From Streptomyces sp. KMM 9044 (GTDB lineage Bacteria > Actinomycetota > Actinomycetes > Streptomycetales > Streptomycetaceae): 64,000 nt of DNA. Both the position numbers and the translations under genes were made by a program. A model generated the notes under the pieces. That model did no database searches. It was given only the letters and a program-made list of their open reading frames with translations, and was not told where the DNA came from. The first letter of the stretch is position 1. The number at the start of each line of letters is the position of its first letter. This document shows positions 18,199-26,771 of the stretch, piece by piece. The DNA lies in the NCBI RefSeq assembly GCF_024701375.2, contig NZ_CP113910.1, positions 7,006,001-7,070,000 of the forward strand. Reading direction: 5' to 3'.

Positions 18199-19027
18199 GC
18201 CGGCCCACTGCCCGGCGTGCCATCAGGAAGCCGCCGGTCAGTGTGACCATGCCGCCCGCGGCGGCCCAGGCCAGCCACTGGTCGGAGGAGTTCGAGGCGA
18301 CGGCGGCACCGTTGCCGCCCGCGTCGACGCCCTTCGGTGCCGATTCCATGCCGCTGAGCGTCTGGGTCGCCAGTGCCAGGTTCTCGTCCTCGGCGCTGCC
18401 CCAGGCGTAGACGATGCTGCTCGTGCCCTCCTCAAGGTTCAGGTCGGCCGGACCGATCGCCACGGTGTCGGTGCCTGCCAGCACGACGTCGGCCGAAACG
18501 GTGCCGGAGTCGACCACGGTGGTGTCCTCCTTCGGGTTCTCCAGGTCCTGGAAGAGCGGCTGCCCGCCCGCCCGGACATCCACGGCAGGTGCGGCCGCGA
18601 CATGACGTACCGTCAGCCGTGTCTGGCCGGCGTCCACCTTCGAGACGTCGTTGACGAACGCCGTCAGCTGGGGCTCGCCTTCGGCGGAGAGATGGGCCGC
18701 CACGGTGGCGTTCGCCCCGGCGGGCACCTCGATCTCCTTCTCGACGGCAGGGGTGCCGTCGGGGCCCTGTCCGGCCTCGAAGACCTGGATGTCGTAGGTG
18801 CCCGCGTCGAGGGCCTGCGGGTCGGTCACGGTGCCGGGCTCGAAGTCGCCGAGCAGTTCCTCGCCGTTGGCGTAGACGTCGACGGTCAGGTCGGGAACGC
18901 CGTGGAAGACCGACACCATGGCCGGGTCTTCGGCGGAGGGGGCCGCCATGGCGGGTGCGGTGACGCCGAGCGCCAGAGCGCAGGCGCCGGCCGAGGCGGC
19001 GAGAGCGAGGGGGGTTCGGGAGGTCAT
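18191..19027 (-). CDS. Secreted DUF4397 surface protein
   Basis: 278 aa. A signal peptide (1-29, ending APAMA) is followed by two DUF4397 beta-sandwich repeats (MVSVFHGVPDLTVDVYANG near 37; TRLTVRHVAAAPAVDVRAGG near 141), and a C-terminal tail with one membrane helix (WLAWAAAGGMVTLTGGFLM) and ARRAVGRRG basic end. The arrangement is that of a cell-wall or membrane-anchored protein. There is no LPxTG-like motif, though the C-terminal hydrophobic-basic layout resembles sorting signals. Encoded 105 bp after the sigma gene and overlapping the sortase gene. Confidence 0.9.
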   Translation of the reverse strand: MTSRTPLALAASAGACALALGVTAPAMAAPSAEDPAMVSVFHGVPDLTVDVYANGEELLGDFEPGTVTDPQALDAGTYDIQVFEAGQGPDGTPAVEKEIEVPAGANATVAAHLSAEGEPQLTAFVNDVSKVDAGQTRLTVRHVAAAPAVDVRAGGQPLFQDLENPKEDTTVVDSGTVSADVVLAGTDTVAIGPADLNLEEGTSSIVYAWGSAEDENLALATQTLSGMESAPKGVDAGGNGAAVASNSSDQWLAWAAAGGMVTLTGGFLMARRAVGRRG

Positions 19028-19132
19028 GAGGATCGTCCCTTCGTCGAGAGGTTCCGCCGTTTCGCGGTATCTCGTCCGTGTTTCGTGCGCGGGTGCCGTC
19101 GTGGATGCGTGGGACGGGGAATTCCTGTGCGG

Positions 19133-19741
19133 CTACGCGGCGGACTCGTCGGAGAGGCCCTGCTCCATCGCCTCGCGCAGCCGGTGCAGGCCACGTCGGG
19201 TGTGGCTCTTCACAGTGCCCAGGGGCATTCCGGTGCGTTCGGAGATCTGGACCTGGGTCAGGTCTTCGTAGAACGCCATGCACAGCACCTCGCGCTGGTG
19301 GTACGGCAGGCGGGACAGGGCGTCGACCAGGAGCACCCGGTCCAGGACCTCGTCCGGGGCACTCACCTCCTGGCGGTGCGAACCGGCGTCGTGCGCCACC
19401 GAATCGATCACTGTGAGACGTTTCGTCCTGGCTGCCAGGGCGTCGACGATCTTCCGGCGTGTGATGCCGACCAGCCAGGCGCCGAGCGGTCCACGCTCCG
19501 GGCGGAAGCCGGTCCGTCCGCGCCAGGCGCCGAGAAACACCTGCTGGGTGACGTCCTCGGCCTCGTGGGTGTCGCCGAGCGACCGGGTGGCCATGGTGTG
19601 GACGAGTGAGCCCCAGCGCAGGTAGACGGCCGCGAACGCGCTCGCGTCGGCGGCCCGCAGACCACGGGCCAGTTCGTCCTCGTGCGGGATCCTCTGCACG
19701 GCCGGGGGGCGGTCATCGGTGGATCGTGTGTTCGTGCTCAT
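19133..19741 (-). CDS. litS: ECF RNA polymerase sigma factor, LitS-like
   Basis: 202 aa from ATG 19741 with AGGAGG upstream. Region 2 is LRAADASAFAAVYLRWGSLV to EAEDVTQQVFLGAW, and region 4 is LPYHQREVLCMAFYEDLTQ with the HTH TGMPLGTVKSHTRRGLHRLR. It is divergent from a LitR-type gene beside a crt cluster, the arrangement known for LitS, which directs light-induced carotenoid transcription in S. coelicolor. It could instead be a SigK-type factor with its own surface regulon, since it leads the DUF4397-sortase-ZAS genes. Calling it litS rests on position. Confidence 0.8.
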   Translation of the reverse strand: MSTNTRSTDDRPPAVQRIPHEDELARGLRAADASAFAAVYLRWGSLVHTMATRSLGDTHEAEDVTQQVFLGAWRGRTGFRPERGPLGAWLVGITRRKIVDALAARTKRLTVIDSVAHDAGSHRQEVSAPDEVLDRVLLVDALSRLPYHQREVLCMAFYEDLTQVQISERTGMPLGTVKSHTRRGLHRLREAMEQGLSDESAA

Positions 19742-19861
19742 GGCACGTTCCTCCTGCCGTGGGAGCAGTGCGGGACGCAGGGCCGCCCGCGGAGCGGACC
19801 CGGTGGGCGTGTGCCCTGACCACCGGGCGCCTACCGCCCAGTCTCGTAAGCCGAAACGACG

Positions 19862-19885
19862 TACACAACATGCGTCGGTTGTGCA
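19862..19885. promoter_or_regulatory. Inverted repeat in litS-litR divergent promoter
   Basis: TACACAAC at 19862-19869 and GTTGTGCA at 19878-19885 form an inverted repeat (7 of 8 pairs) around an 8-bp spacer, 15 bp before the litR start. It is a candidate LitR operator or part of the sigma-dependent promoter. Confidence 0.5.
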
Positions 19886-19900
19886 TCGTAAAGTGGTCGT

Positions 19901-20899
19901 ATGGGCGTGAACGGGAACGATGTCGATCAGACAGAGGTGCGGCGCGAGGGCGGGCTGACCACGGGCGAGGTGGCGCGGCGTCTCGGGGTGGCACCCACCA
20001 CGGTCCGGTCGTGGGACCGCCGCTACGGCCTCGGCCCCACCGCACACACCGGCGGCCGGCACCGCCGCTGGACAGCAGAGGATCTGGCACGGCTGGAGCG
20101 GATGTGTGCGCTGACGGCGACCGGGGTGCCGCCCGCCGAGGCCGCCCGCCTGGCGCTCGGCGAGGCAGGTCCGGACGCGGCCCCGCGCAAGGAGGAGGCC
20201 CTTCCCGTACCGCAGCCGGCGACCCGCCTCGGCAGGAGGGCCGGCACCGGTCTGCGACTGGGAGACGTGCGTCAGGAGTGCAGGGGGGTCGCCCGCGCGG
20301 CCCTGCGTCTCGACGCCGCCGCTCTCGACGAGCTGCTGAGGGCCGTGATCGAGGAGCACGGCCTGGTCACGGCATGGACGGAGGTGATCATGCCCACGCT
20401 GCAGGCGGCCGGCCGCAAGTGGGAGATCTCCGGGGAGAGATATGTCGAGGTCGAGCACTTCCTGTCCTGGCACGTCTCGGGTGCTCTCCGGCGCCACGCG
20501 CCGCCCCGGGCCGCCGCCCGGTCCGGTGCCACCACGGTGCTTGCCTGTGTGCCCGGGGAGAACCACACACTGCCCCTGGAGGTACTGGCGGCCGCACTGG
20601 CCGAACGCGGCCTTCCCGTGCGCATGTTCGGCGGCGCGCTGCCCGTCGAGTCACTCGTGACCGCAGTACGCAGGACCGGACCGGCCGCGGTGGGGCTGTG
20701 GGCGCAGTCCCGGACCACGGCGAGCCGACCGCTGGCCCAGCATGTCGCGGCGATCGAGTGGGGTGTGCGCGGAGCCCGCCGGAGGCCGCTGGTCCTGACA
20801 CTCGGGCCCGGCTGGGCCGGGCAGACCGTGTCGGGATCGCCGCATCCGCCGGGGCTGGCGGAGGCCGTCGCGGCGGTGGAGTCGGTCGTGCTCAGGTGA
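19901..20899 (+). CDS. litR: LitR-type MerR regulator with B12-binding photosensor domain
   Basis: 332 aa. The N-terminal MerR HTH (LTTGEVARRLGVAPTTVRSW, GGRHRRWTAEDLARLERM) is followed by a helical domain (about 130-195) and a cobalamin-binding Rossmann domain with GENHTLPL (His222, the B12-coordinating position). LitR/CarH proteins repress carotenoid genes in the dark when bound to adenosylcobalamin; light breaks the Co-C bond and releases DNA. The light-sensing Trp-Glu-His motif is present as W174 and E185-H186, but with ten residues between W and EH instead of the usual nine. Divergent from litS. Confidence 0.9.
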   Translation: MGVNGNDVDQTEVRREGGLTTGEVARRLGVAPTTVRSWDRRYGLGPTAHTGGRHRRWTAEDLARLERMCALTATGVPPAEAARLALGEAGPDAAPRKEEALPVPQPATRLGRRAGTGLRLGDVRQECRGVARAALRLDAAALDELLRAVIEEHGLVTAWTEVIMPTLQAAGRKWEISGERYVEVEHFLSWHVSGALRRHAPPRAAARSGATTVLACVPGENHTLPLEVLAAALAERGLPVRMFGGALPVESLVTAVRRTGPAAVGLWAQSRTTASRPLAQHVAAIEWGVRGARRRPLVLTLGPGWAGQTVSGSPHPPGLAEAVAAVESVVLR

Positions 20900-21112
20900 T
20901 GTGGATCAGCCTGTCGGGTAGGTGATCGCGGTGGCGCCTGGTCTCATCGGACGGAATGTGCTCGGGTGGACTTCGTGAGCGTCCGGGGCCCGTGGACGAC
21001 GCACCGCGAACGACGCGTTCCGTGCCGCAGGTCGCGCCGCAGGGCGAATCCCCACCCCGGTCGTACAGAGGTTCGCGTCCGGGAAATCGAAGGACGTCGA
21101 AGGAAGAAGAAC

Positions 21113-22360
21113 ATGACCACTCAACACGGTCGGAGCCCTGACACGGTCGTCGTCGGAGCGGGTCTCGCCGGCCTGGCCTGTGCTCTGGACCTGTGCCGCG
21201 CCGGGCGGCGTGTGGCGCTGCTGGAGGCGTCCGACGGTGTGGGTGGCCGGATGCGCACGGACCGGTGCGAGGGTTTCCTGCTGGACCGGGGATTCCAGGT
21301 GTTCAACACCTCGTATCCGCAGGTAAGACGACGCCTGGACCTGCGGAGTCTGTGGCTGAGGCCGTTCACCCCGGGCATCGTCGCGCACACTTCGACGGGG
21401 CCCGTGCACCTCGCGGACCCGACCCGGCGGCCGAAGGCGGCAGGGTCGCTGCTGCCCGGGAGGGTCCTGCCGGCCCGCGACCTGGCGGCACTGGCCACGC
21501 TCACCGTGCGGGACGCACTCCTGCCCGCCCGCTCCCTCAAACACCGTCCGGACCGCTCCACCGCCGCCGCCCTGACCCGCGCCGGGCTGTCGGCCGCGAC
21601 GGTTGCCGAGATCATGTGCCCGTTCCTGTCCGGCGTCTTCCTGGAGGACCGGATGGAGACCTCGGCGCGCTTCTTCCACCTGGTCTGGCGGAGCATGGTC
21701 AGGGGAACGCTCTGTCTGCCCGCCGACGGCATCGGCGCCGTACCGGACCAGCTGGCTGCCGGCCTCCCCGAGGGCGTGCTCCGGCTGGAGACGCCCGTCG
21801 CCGGGGTCACCGCCTCGGGCGTGCTTCTGGCGGACGGCGGTGAACTGCCTGCCACGACCGTCGTGGTGGCGACGGAGGCCGCCGCCGCGGCCCGACTGCT
21901 GCCGGGCCTGGCCGTGCCGGACGGCCGTACGGTCACCACGTACTACCACGTCGCAGCGCGCACCCCTCTGGCCGAGCCGACCCTGATCGTGGACGCCACC
22001 GGCGGGGTGCTGAACACCTGTGTGCTGACCGAGGTCACTCCCACCTACGCGCCGTCCGGCACCGTGCTGGTCTCCAGCTCCGTACTGGGCGGGGACCGGC
22101 CCGGGGCGGGTGAGGCCGTGCTCCGGCGCCTGGCCGAGCTGTACGGCACGGACACGAGCGGCTGGCGCCAGATCGCCGTGTACACCGTCGAGGGGGCGTT
22201 GCCCGTGATGGAGCCGCCCTGGCCGCTGAGCCGCCCCACGCGGTTCGCCCCGGGCCGGTACGTCTGCGGAGACCACCGGGCGACCGGTTCGGTGCAAGGC
22301 GCGCTGGCCTCGGGCACGCGGGCCGCCCGGGAGGTGCTCCGCGACCCGGCGCGCGGCTGA
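21113..22360 (+). CDS. litQ: LitQ-like FAD-dependent oxidoreductase
   Basis: 415 aa from ATG 21113 with AGGAAG upstream; the frame is open further upstream but the FAD motif TVVVGAGLAGLACALDLCRA begins right after this start. GGRMRTDRCEGFLLDRGFQV and the C-terminal RYVCGDHRATGSVQGAL are typical of amine-oxidase/phytoene-desaturase-like flavoproteins. Position after litR matches litQ, a putative oxidoreductase of the Streptomyces light-response locus with no proven reaction. A 213-bp gap after litR may hold a separate promoter. Confidence 0.8.
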   Translation: MTTQHGRSPDTVVVGAGLAGLACALDLCRAGRRVALLEASDGVGGRMRTDRCEGFLLDRGFQVFNTSYPQVRRRLDLRSLWLRPFTPGIVAHTSTGPVHLADPTRRPKAAGSLLPGRVLPARDLAALATLTVRDALLPARSLKHRPDRSTAAALTRAGLSAATVAEIMCPFLSGVFLEDRMETSARFFHLVWRSMVRGTLCLPADGIGAVPDQLAAGLPEGVLRLETPVAGVTASGVLLADGGELPATTVVVATEAAAAARLLPGLAVPDGRTVTTYYHVAARTPLAEPTLIVDATGGVLNTCVLTEVTPTYAPSGTVLVSSSVLGGDRPGAGEAVLRRLAELYGTDTSGWRQIAVYTVEGALPVMEPPWPLSRPTRFAPGRYVCGDHRATGSVQGALASGTRAAREVLRDPARG

Positions 22361-22463
22361 CGGCCGGCGGTGCCGTTTCCGCCGCATCCACCGGCGGCCG
22401 GTTCGCGGAACACACGGTGGAGAAGCAGAGCTGGTGACCTGCCCCTGCGATCGGGAGCGAGAC

Positions 22464-23174
22464 GTGAACCTCAACGGCGCGCGCGTGCTGGTGGCCGGCG
22501 CCACCGGCGTCCTCGGCCAAGCCCTCACCGCGGAACTGGCCGGCAGGGGAGCGCGCCCGGTCCTCGCCGGCCGTGACCCGGCCCGCCTGGCCCGTGCCGC
22601 CCAGGCGTACCCGGACGCTCCGACCTTCCTGTTCGACGCCTACGACCCCGCGTCCTGCGCCCGCGTCGTTCATGGCGCAGCGGCCGAACCGGGCGGGCTG
22701 GACGCCGTCGTGACGGCCTTCGGGTCGGTGGCCTTCGGCCGGGCGGAGGAGATCGGCGACGAAATCGCGGAGTACCTGATGGCGGTCAACGTCCTCGCCC
22801 CCGCCGCCTTCTTCCGTGCCGCGCTCGCCGTCATGAAACCCGGGTCTGCGATCGCCGCCGTCACCGGCGTGGTCGCGGAGCGCCCGCAGGCGGGTATGGC
22901 CGACTACAGCGCCTCCAAAGCCGCGCTGAGCGCCTGGCTCGGCGCGGCGCGCCGCGAGGCACGCACCGCCGGCATCCGGGTCCTGGACATCCGGCCCGGC
23001 CATCTGGACACCGGCTTCGCGGACCGGTCCGTAGCGGGCACGGCCCCGCCGATGCCCGAAGGGGGCGACCCCCGCCAGGTCGTCGCCGCCGTCGCCGACG
23101 CGCTGGAAGCGGACGCCGAACTGCTGCGCACGGCTGCGGACGGGGCACTCCTCGTCGAACGGCGTGCCAGGTGA
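22464..23174 (+). CDS. Short-chain dehydrogenase/reductase in crt operon
   Basis: 236 aa from GTG 22464. The cofactor motif VAGATGVLGQAL is at the N-terminus; DAVVTAFGSVAFGR replaces the usual NNAG strand; the catalytic YxxxK is in MADYSASKAALSAW, and the Ser position lies in AIAAVTGVVAE, apparently Thr. The stop overlaps the crtY start (GTGA), so it is translationally coupled to carotenoid cyclisation genes. The substrate is unknown; a carotenoid ketone or alcohol step is only inference. It is not part of the minimal seven-gene isorenieratene set. Confidence 0.88.
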   Translation: MNLNGARVLVAGATGVLGQALTAELAGRGARPVLAGRDPARLARAAQAYPDAPTFLFDAYDPASCARVVHGAAAEPGGLDAVVTAFGSVAFGRAEEIGDEIAEYLMAVNVLAPAAFFRAALAVMKPGSAIAAVTGVVAERPQAGMADYSASKAALSAWLGAARREARTAGIRVLDIRPGHLDTGFADRSVAGTAPPMPEGGDPRQVVAAVADALEADAELLRTAADGALLVERRAR

Positions 23175-24397
23175 GCCGATCTTTTGACGCACCCGGTGAG
23201 ACGTCCGACGTGGTCATCGTCGGCGGTGGTGCGTCCGGGCTCAGCCTCGCGCACCGACTGGCGGCGACCGGTACCCCCACCACCGTCACCCTGGTGGAGG
23301 CACCGGACGGTCCGCGCCGGCCCCCCGAGCGGACCTGGTGCTACTGGGATCAGGGCACAGACGACTACGACGAAGCCGTCAGCGCCTCCTGGCCCCGGCT
23401 GCGCGTCCACGGCGCCGACGGCGACCCGATCACCCTGAACCCGGCTCCGCTGCGCTACCGCATGCTCCGGTCCACGGAGTTCGAACGGCTGGTGCACTTC
23501 CTGCTGGCCCGTTCCCCCGGCGCGCACGTCCTGCGCGCGACGGCAGACACGGTACGCGACACGGCCCACGGAGCGGAGGTCCGCTGCACGACCCCCGACG
23601 GCCGTACGCTGACACTGCGCGCCCGCCACGTGTTCGACTCCCGCCCGCGGCGCACCCTGCCACCGGCCCGGACACAGCTGATGCAGCACTTCCGTGGCTG
23701 GTTCGTGCGTACGGACGCGGACCGGTTCGATCCCGCGGTGGCCGACCTGATGGACTTCCGGGTGCCACAGCCGCGCCACGGCCTGGCCTTCGGCTACGTA
23801 CTGCCACTGGCACCGGACCGGGCGCTCGTCGAGTACACCGAGTTCTCCCGCACCCCGCTGACCACCGAGGTCTACGAAGCGGCGCTGGCCCACTACAGCC
23901 GCGACATCCTGAAGCTCGGCGCGCTCACAGTGGAGTCGGCGGAACAGGGTGTCATTCCCATGACGGACGCGCGCTTCGCCCGCCGGACCGGGCCCGCCGT
24001 CTTCCGGATCGGGACGGCGGGCGGCGCGACCCGCCCGGCCACCGGCTACACCTTCGCCGCCGTGCAGCGGCAGAGCCGGGCCATCGCCGCCGCCCTGCGC
24101 GACGGACGGGCGATCGCACCCCCACCGCACGGACGGCGGGCACTCGCCATGGACGCGGTGTTGCTGCGGGCCCTGGACACGGGCCGGATCGACGGCCCCG
24201 GCTTCTTCACCGGCCTCTTCCGCCGCATCCCGCCGGAACGTCTGCTGCGGTTCCTGGACGGGGCCACCTCACCCTGGGAGGAGTGGGGCATCGGCCTGCG
24301 CTCCCCCGTCGGCCCCATGCTGCGGACCGCCGTCGAACTCCCCTTCCTGCCCCGCCGATCCCACCCCGACCCACGAATCGGAGACAGGCCCCGATGA
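23171..24397 (+). CDS. crtY: Lycopene beta-cyclase
   Basis: 408 aa from GTG 23171. Flavin motif VVIVGGGASGLSLAHRL near residue 15, RTWCYWDQG near 56 and FGYVLPLAPDRALVEYTEF near 211 are signatures of the CrtY-type cyclase, as is AGGATRPATGYTFAAVQRQS near 282. It converts lycopene to beta-carotene at the membrane, using reduced FAD without net redox. Overlaps the SDR gene upstream and crtT downstream by 4 bp each, so SDR-crtY-crtT-crtU is one operon. Confidence 0.95.
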   Translation: MSRSFDAPGETSDVVIVGGGASGLSLAHRLAATGTPTTVTLVEAPDGPRRPPERTWCYWDQGTDDYDEAVSASWPRLRVHGADGDPITLNPAPLRYRMLRSTEFERLVHFLLARSPGAHVLRATADTVRDTAHGAEVRCTTPDGRTLTLRARHVFDSRPRRTLPPARTQLMQHFRGWFVRTDADRFDPAVADLMDFRVPQPRHGLAFGYVLPLAPDRALVEYTEFSRTPLTTEVYEAALAHYSRDILKLGALTVESAEQGVIPMTDARFARRTGPAVFRIGTAGGATRPATGYTFAAVQRQSRAIAAALRDGRAIAPPPHGRRALAMDAVLLRALDTGRIDGPGFFTGLFRRIPPERLLRFLDGATSPWEEWGIGLRSPVGPMLRTAVELPFLPRRSHPDPRIGDRPR

Positions 24398-25125
24398 CAC
24401 TGCTGCGCGACCACGACCTGGCCCGCGCCTTCGACCACGCCTCGCACACCTACGACCGCCTCACGGCCCTCAACCCCGGCTACCGCACCGACCTCCTGCG
24501 TTCAGCGCGACGGCTCCGGCTGCCCCGGGCCGGCACCGGTCTGCACGTCCTCGACCTCGGTTGCGGCACCGGTGCCTCCACCCGGGCCCTGCTGCGGGCC
24601 GCGCCCCGTGCCCGGATCACGGCCGTCGACGCCTCGTCGGGCATGCTGCGGCGCGCACGGGCCAAACCGTGGCCGGGCCGAGTGCGTTTCCAGCACCTGA
24701 CGGCCGAGGAGATGGCCGGGAAAGGGGAGGAACCGTACGACGCGGTCTTCGCCGCCTACCTGTTTCGCAACGTCACCGACCCGGACGGTGTCCTGACGTC
24801 CGTCCGCTCCCTGCTGCGACCGGGCGGCCGGCTCGTCGTCCACGAGTACAGCCTCAGCGGCTCGGCCGCCCACCGGGCTCTGTGGACGACCGTGTGTCAG
24901 GGGATGATCATTCCCGCAGGAACGCTCAGTGGCAACGGCACTCTCTACCGGCACCTGTGGCGAAGCGTCATCGACTTCGACACCGTCCCCGCCTTCACCG
25001 CGCGTCTGACGGCCGCCGGGTTCACCGACGTGCGCGCCGCCCCCGTCGCGGGATGGCAGACCGGCCTCGTGCACACCTTCCTGGCCCGCAACGGTCGGGC
25101 CGCGGCAGCGGAGTACGCCCGGTGA
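24394..25125 (+). CDS. crtT: CrtT-type SAM-dependent methyltransferase
   Basis: 243 aa from ATG 24394, overlapping crtY by ATGA. Residues 10-35 (RAFDHASHTYDRLTALNPGY) and the SAM-binding loop VLDLGCGTGASTRALL (about 50-65) give a class I methyltransferase of the UbiE-like type, with LFRNVTDPDGVL as motif III. CrtT is conserved in Streptomyces isorenieratene clusters, although its chemical step is not established. The end overlaps the crtU start. Confidence 0.93.
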   Translation: MTLLRDHDLARAFDHASHTYDRLTALNPGYRTDLLRSARRLRLPRAGTGLHVLDLGCGTGASTRALLRAAPRARITAVDASSGMLRRARAKPWPGRVRFQHLTAEEMAGKGEEPYDAVFAAYLFRNVTDPDGVLTSVRSLLRPGGRLVVHEYSLSGSAAHRALWTTVCQGMIIPAGTLSGNGTLYRHLWRSVIDFDTVPAFTARLTAAGFTDVRAAPVAGWQTGLVHTFLARNGRAAAAEYAR

Positions 25126-26672
25126 CGGCCCCCCGCCGCACGGCTCGACGAGGGCGCGACCGCAAGGCCGAGATCATGATGCCCGCGCCGGGCCGGGCCC
25201 GGTTCGCCCCCGGCGACGCTCCGTCCGTGGCCGTGGCCGGGGGAGGTATCGCCGGTCTCGCCGCGGCCACGCTGCTTGCCGAACGGGGCGCCCACGTGAC
25301 CCTCTACGAACGGGAGGAGTCGCTCGGCGGCCGTCTCGCGGGCTGGCGCACCCGCCTCGACGACGGGTCCGAGGCGACCATGAGCCGCGGCTTCCACGCC
25401 TTCTTCCGCCAGTACTACAACCTGCGTGGCCTCCTGCGGCGGACCGATCCAGGTCTCGACCGTCTCCGGCCGCTGCCCGACTACCCGCTGCGGCACAGCG
25501 GTGGGCTGACCGACAGCTTCGCCCGCGTCCCGCGCACACCACCGTTCAGCGCCCTCGGGTTCGTCGCCCTCAGCCCCACCTTCGGCTGGCGCGATCTCGG
25601 AGCCATGGACGCACGGGCCGCGCTGCCCCTGTTCGACGTCCGCGTGCCCGAGGTCTACGAACGCTTCGACTCGATCAGCGCGACCCGTTTCCTGGAACGC
25701 GTCCGCTTCCCCGAAGCCGCGCACCATCTCGCGTTCGAGGTGTTCTCGCGCAGCTTCTTCGCCGACCCGCGCGAACTGTCCGCCGCGGAACTGCTGCTGA
25801 TGTTCCACATCTACTTCCTCGGCTCCGCCGAGGGCCTGCTCTTCGACGTGCCGAGCGAACCCTTTCCCCAGGCACTGTGGGAGCCGCTCGGCGACTACCT
25901 CCAGCGCCTCGGAGCCGACATCCGCACCGGTGCACCCGTGCGCGGCGTCCACCCCCGCGACGGCGGGGGTGTCCAGGTGCGGACCGACACCGGTACCGAC
26001 CTGCACGAGGCGGCCGTTCTCGCCCTCGACCCCGGAGCGCTGAAGGAGGTCGTCGCGGTGTCACCCGGCCTGGGCACCCCCACCTGGCGCGACGACGTCG
26101 CCGCACTCGCCACCGCCCCGCCCTTCCTCGTCTCCCGGCTCTGGCTGGACCGGCCGGTCCGCACCGACCGCCCCGGGTTCCTCGGCACCAGCGGGTACGA
26201 CGGCCTCGACAACATCAGCGTCCTGGAACGCTACGAGGGCGAGGCCGCCCGCTGGACCGCCCGGACCGGCGGCTCGGTGGTGGAACTGCACGCCTACGCC
26301 GTCGCCGACGCGAAACCGGACACGGTGCAAAACCGCCTCCTCGACAGCCTGCGCCAGGTCTACCCGGAAACACGGAGCGCGCGGATCCTGAACGCCCGGC
26401 ACGAATGGCGTTCCGACTGCCCGCTCTTCCCGCTCGGCTCCCACGCCCGGCGGCCCACCGTGGTGACACCCCACCCCCGGGTGACCCTGGCCGGTGACGC
26501 GATCGGCTGCGACCTTCCGGTGGCCCTGATGGAACGCGCCGCCACCACCGGCTTCCTGGCGGCCGGCGCCCTTCTCGCCGACTGGGGCGTCCGGGGCCAG
26601 GTGCTGTGGACGGTTCCCCGCAGGGGCCGTTCCCCCGCGCTGCGGGCGATCGGCGCGCTCGCCGGGAACTGA
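25122..26672 (+). CDS. crtU: CrtU carotenoid phi-ring synthase (desaturase/methyltransferase)
   Basis: 516 aa from GTG 25122 (GTGA overlap with the crtT stop). FAD motif VAVAGGGIAGLAAATLLAER near residue 30, LGGRLAGWRT, MSRGFHAFFRQYYNLRGLL and the C-terminal ITLAGD-like segment VTLAGDAIGCDLPVALMERA identify CrtU. It desaturates and shifts a methyl group on both beta-rings of beta-carotene, yielding the aromatic carotenoid isorenieratene. It is the last gene of the operon and converges with the Rieske gene across a strong hairpin. Confidence 0.95.
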   Translation: MTAPRRTARRGRDRKAEIMMPAPGRARFAPGDAPSVAVAGGGIAGLAAATLLAERGAHVTLYEREESLGGRLAGWRTRLDDGSEATMSRGFHAFFRQYYNLRGLLRRTDPGLDRLRPLPDYPLRHSGGLTDSFARVPRTPPFSALGFVALSPTFGWRDLGAMDARAALPLFDVRVPEVYERFDSISATRFLERVRFPEAAHHLAFEVFSRSFFADPRELSAAELLLMFHIYFLGSAEGLLFDVPSEPFPQALWEPLGDYLQRLGADIRTGAPVRGVHPRDGGGVQVRTDTGTDLHEAAVLALDPGALKEVVAVSPGLGTPTWRDDVAALATAPPFLVSRLWLDRPVRTDRPGFLGTSGYDGLDNISVLERYEGEAARWTARTGGSVVELHAYAVADAKPDTVQNRLLDSLRQVYPETRSARILNARHEWRSDCPLFPLGSHARRPTVVTPHPRVTLAGDAIGCDLPVALMERAATTGFLAAGALLADWGVRGQVLWTVPRRGRSPALRAIGALAGN

Positions 26673-26727
26673 GCCCGCAGCCACGGGCTCCGTCCCGGTA
26701 CGGCGGGCGCGGCTGCGCCGGAACGCG

Positions 26728-26762
26728 GTGGCCGACGCCCGGGCTCACCGGGCGTCGGCCAC
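26728..26762. terminator. Bidirectional hairpin between convergent crt operons
   Basis: Perfect 15-bp arms (26728-26742 and 26748-26762) around a 5-nt loop, lying between the ends of crtU and the Rieske gene. A GC-rich stem without a U tract is normal for Streptomyces. It probably terminates both operons. Confidence 0.88.
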
Positions 26763-26771
26763 CGGCCGTGT

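Noticed and set aside
20900..21112. Gap before litQ considered as a cobalamin riboswitch
   Set aside because: No B12-box or conserved core could be found, despite the B12-dependent regulator upstream.
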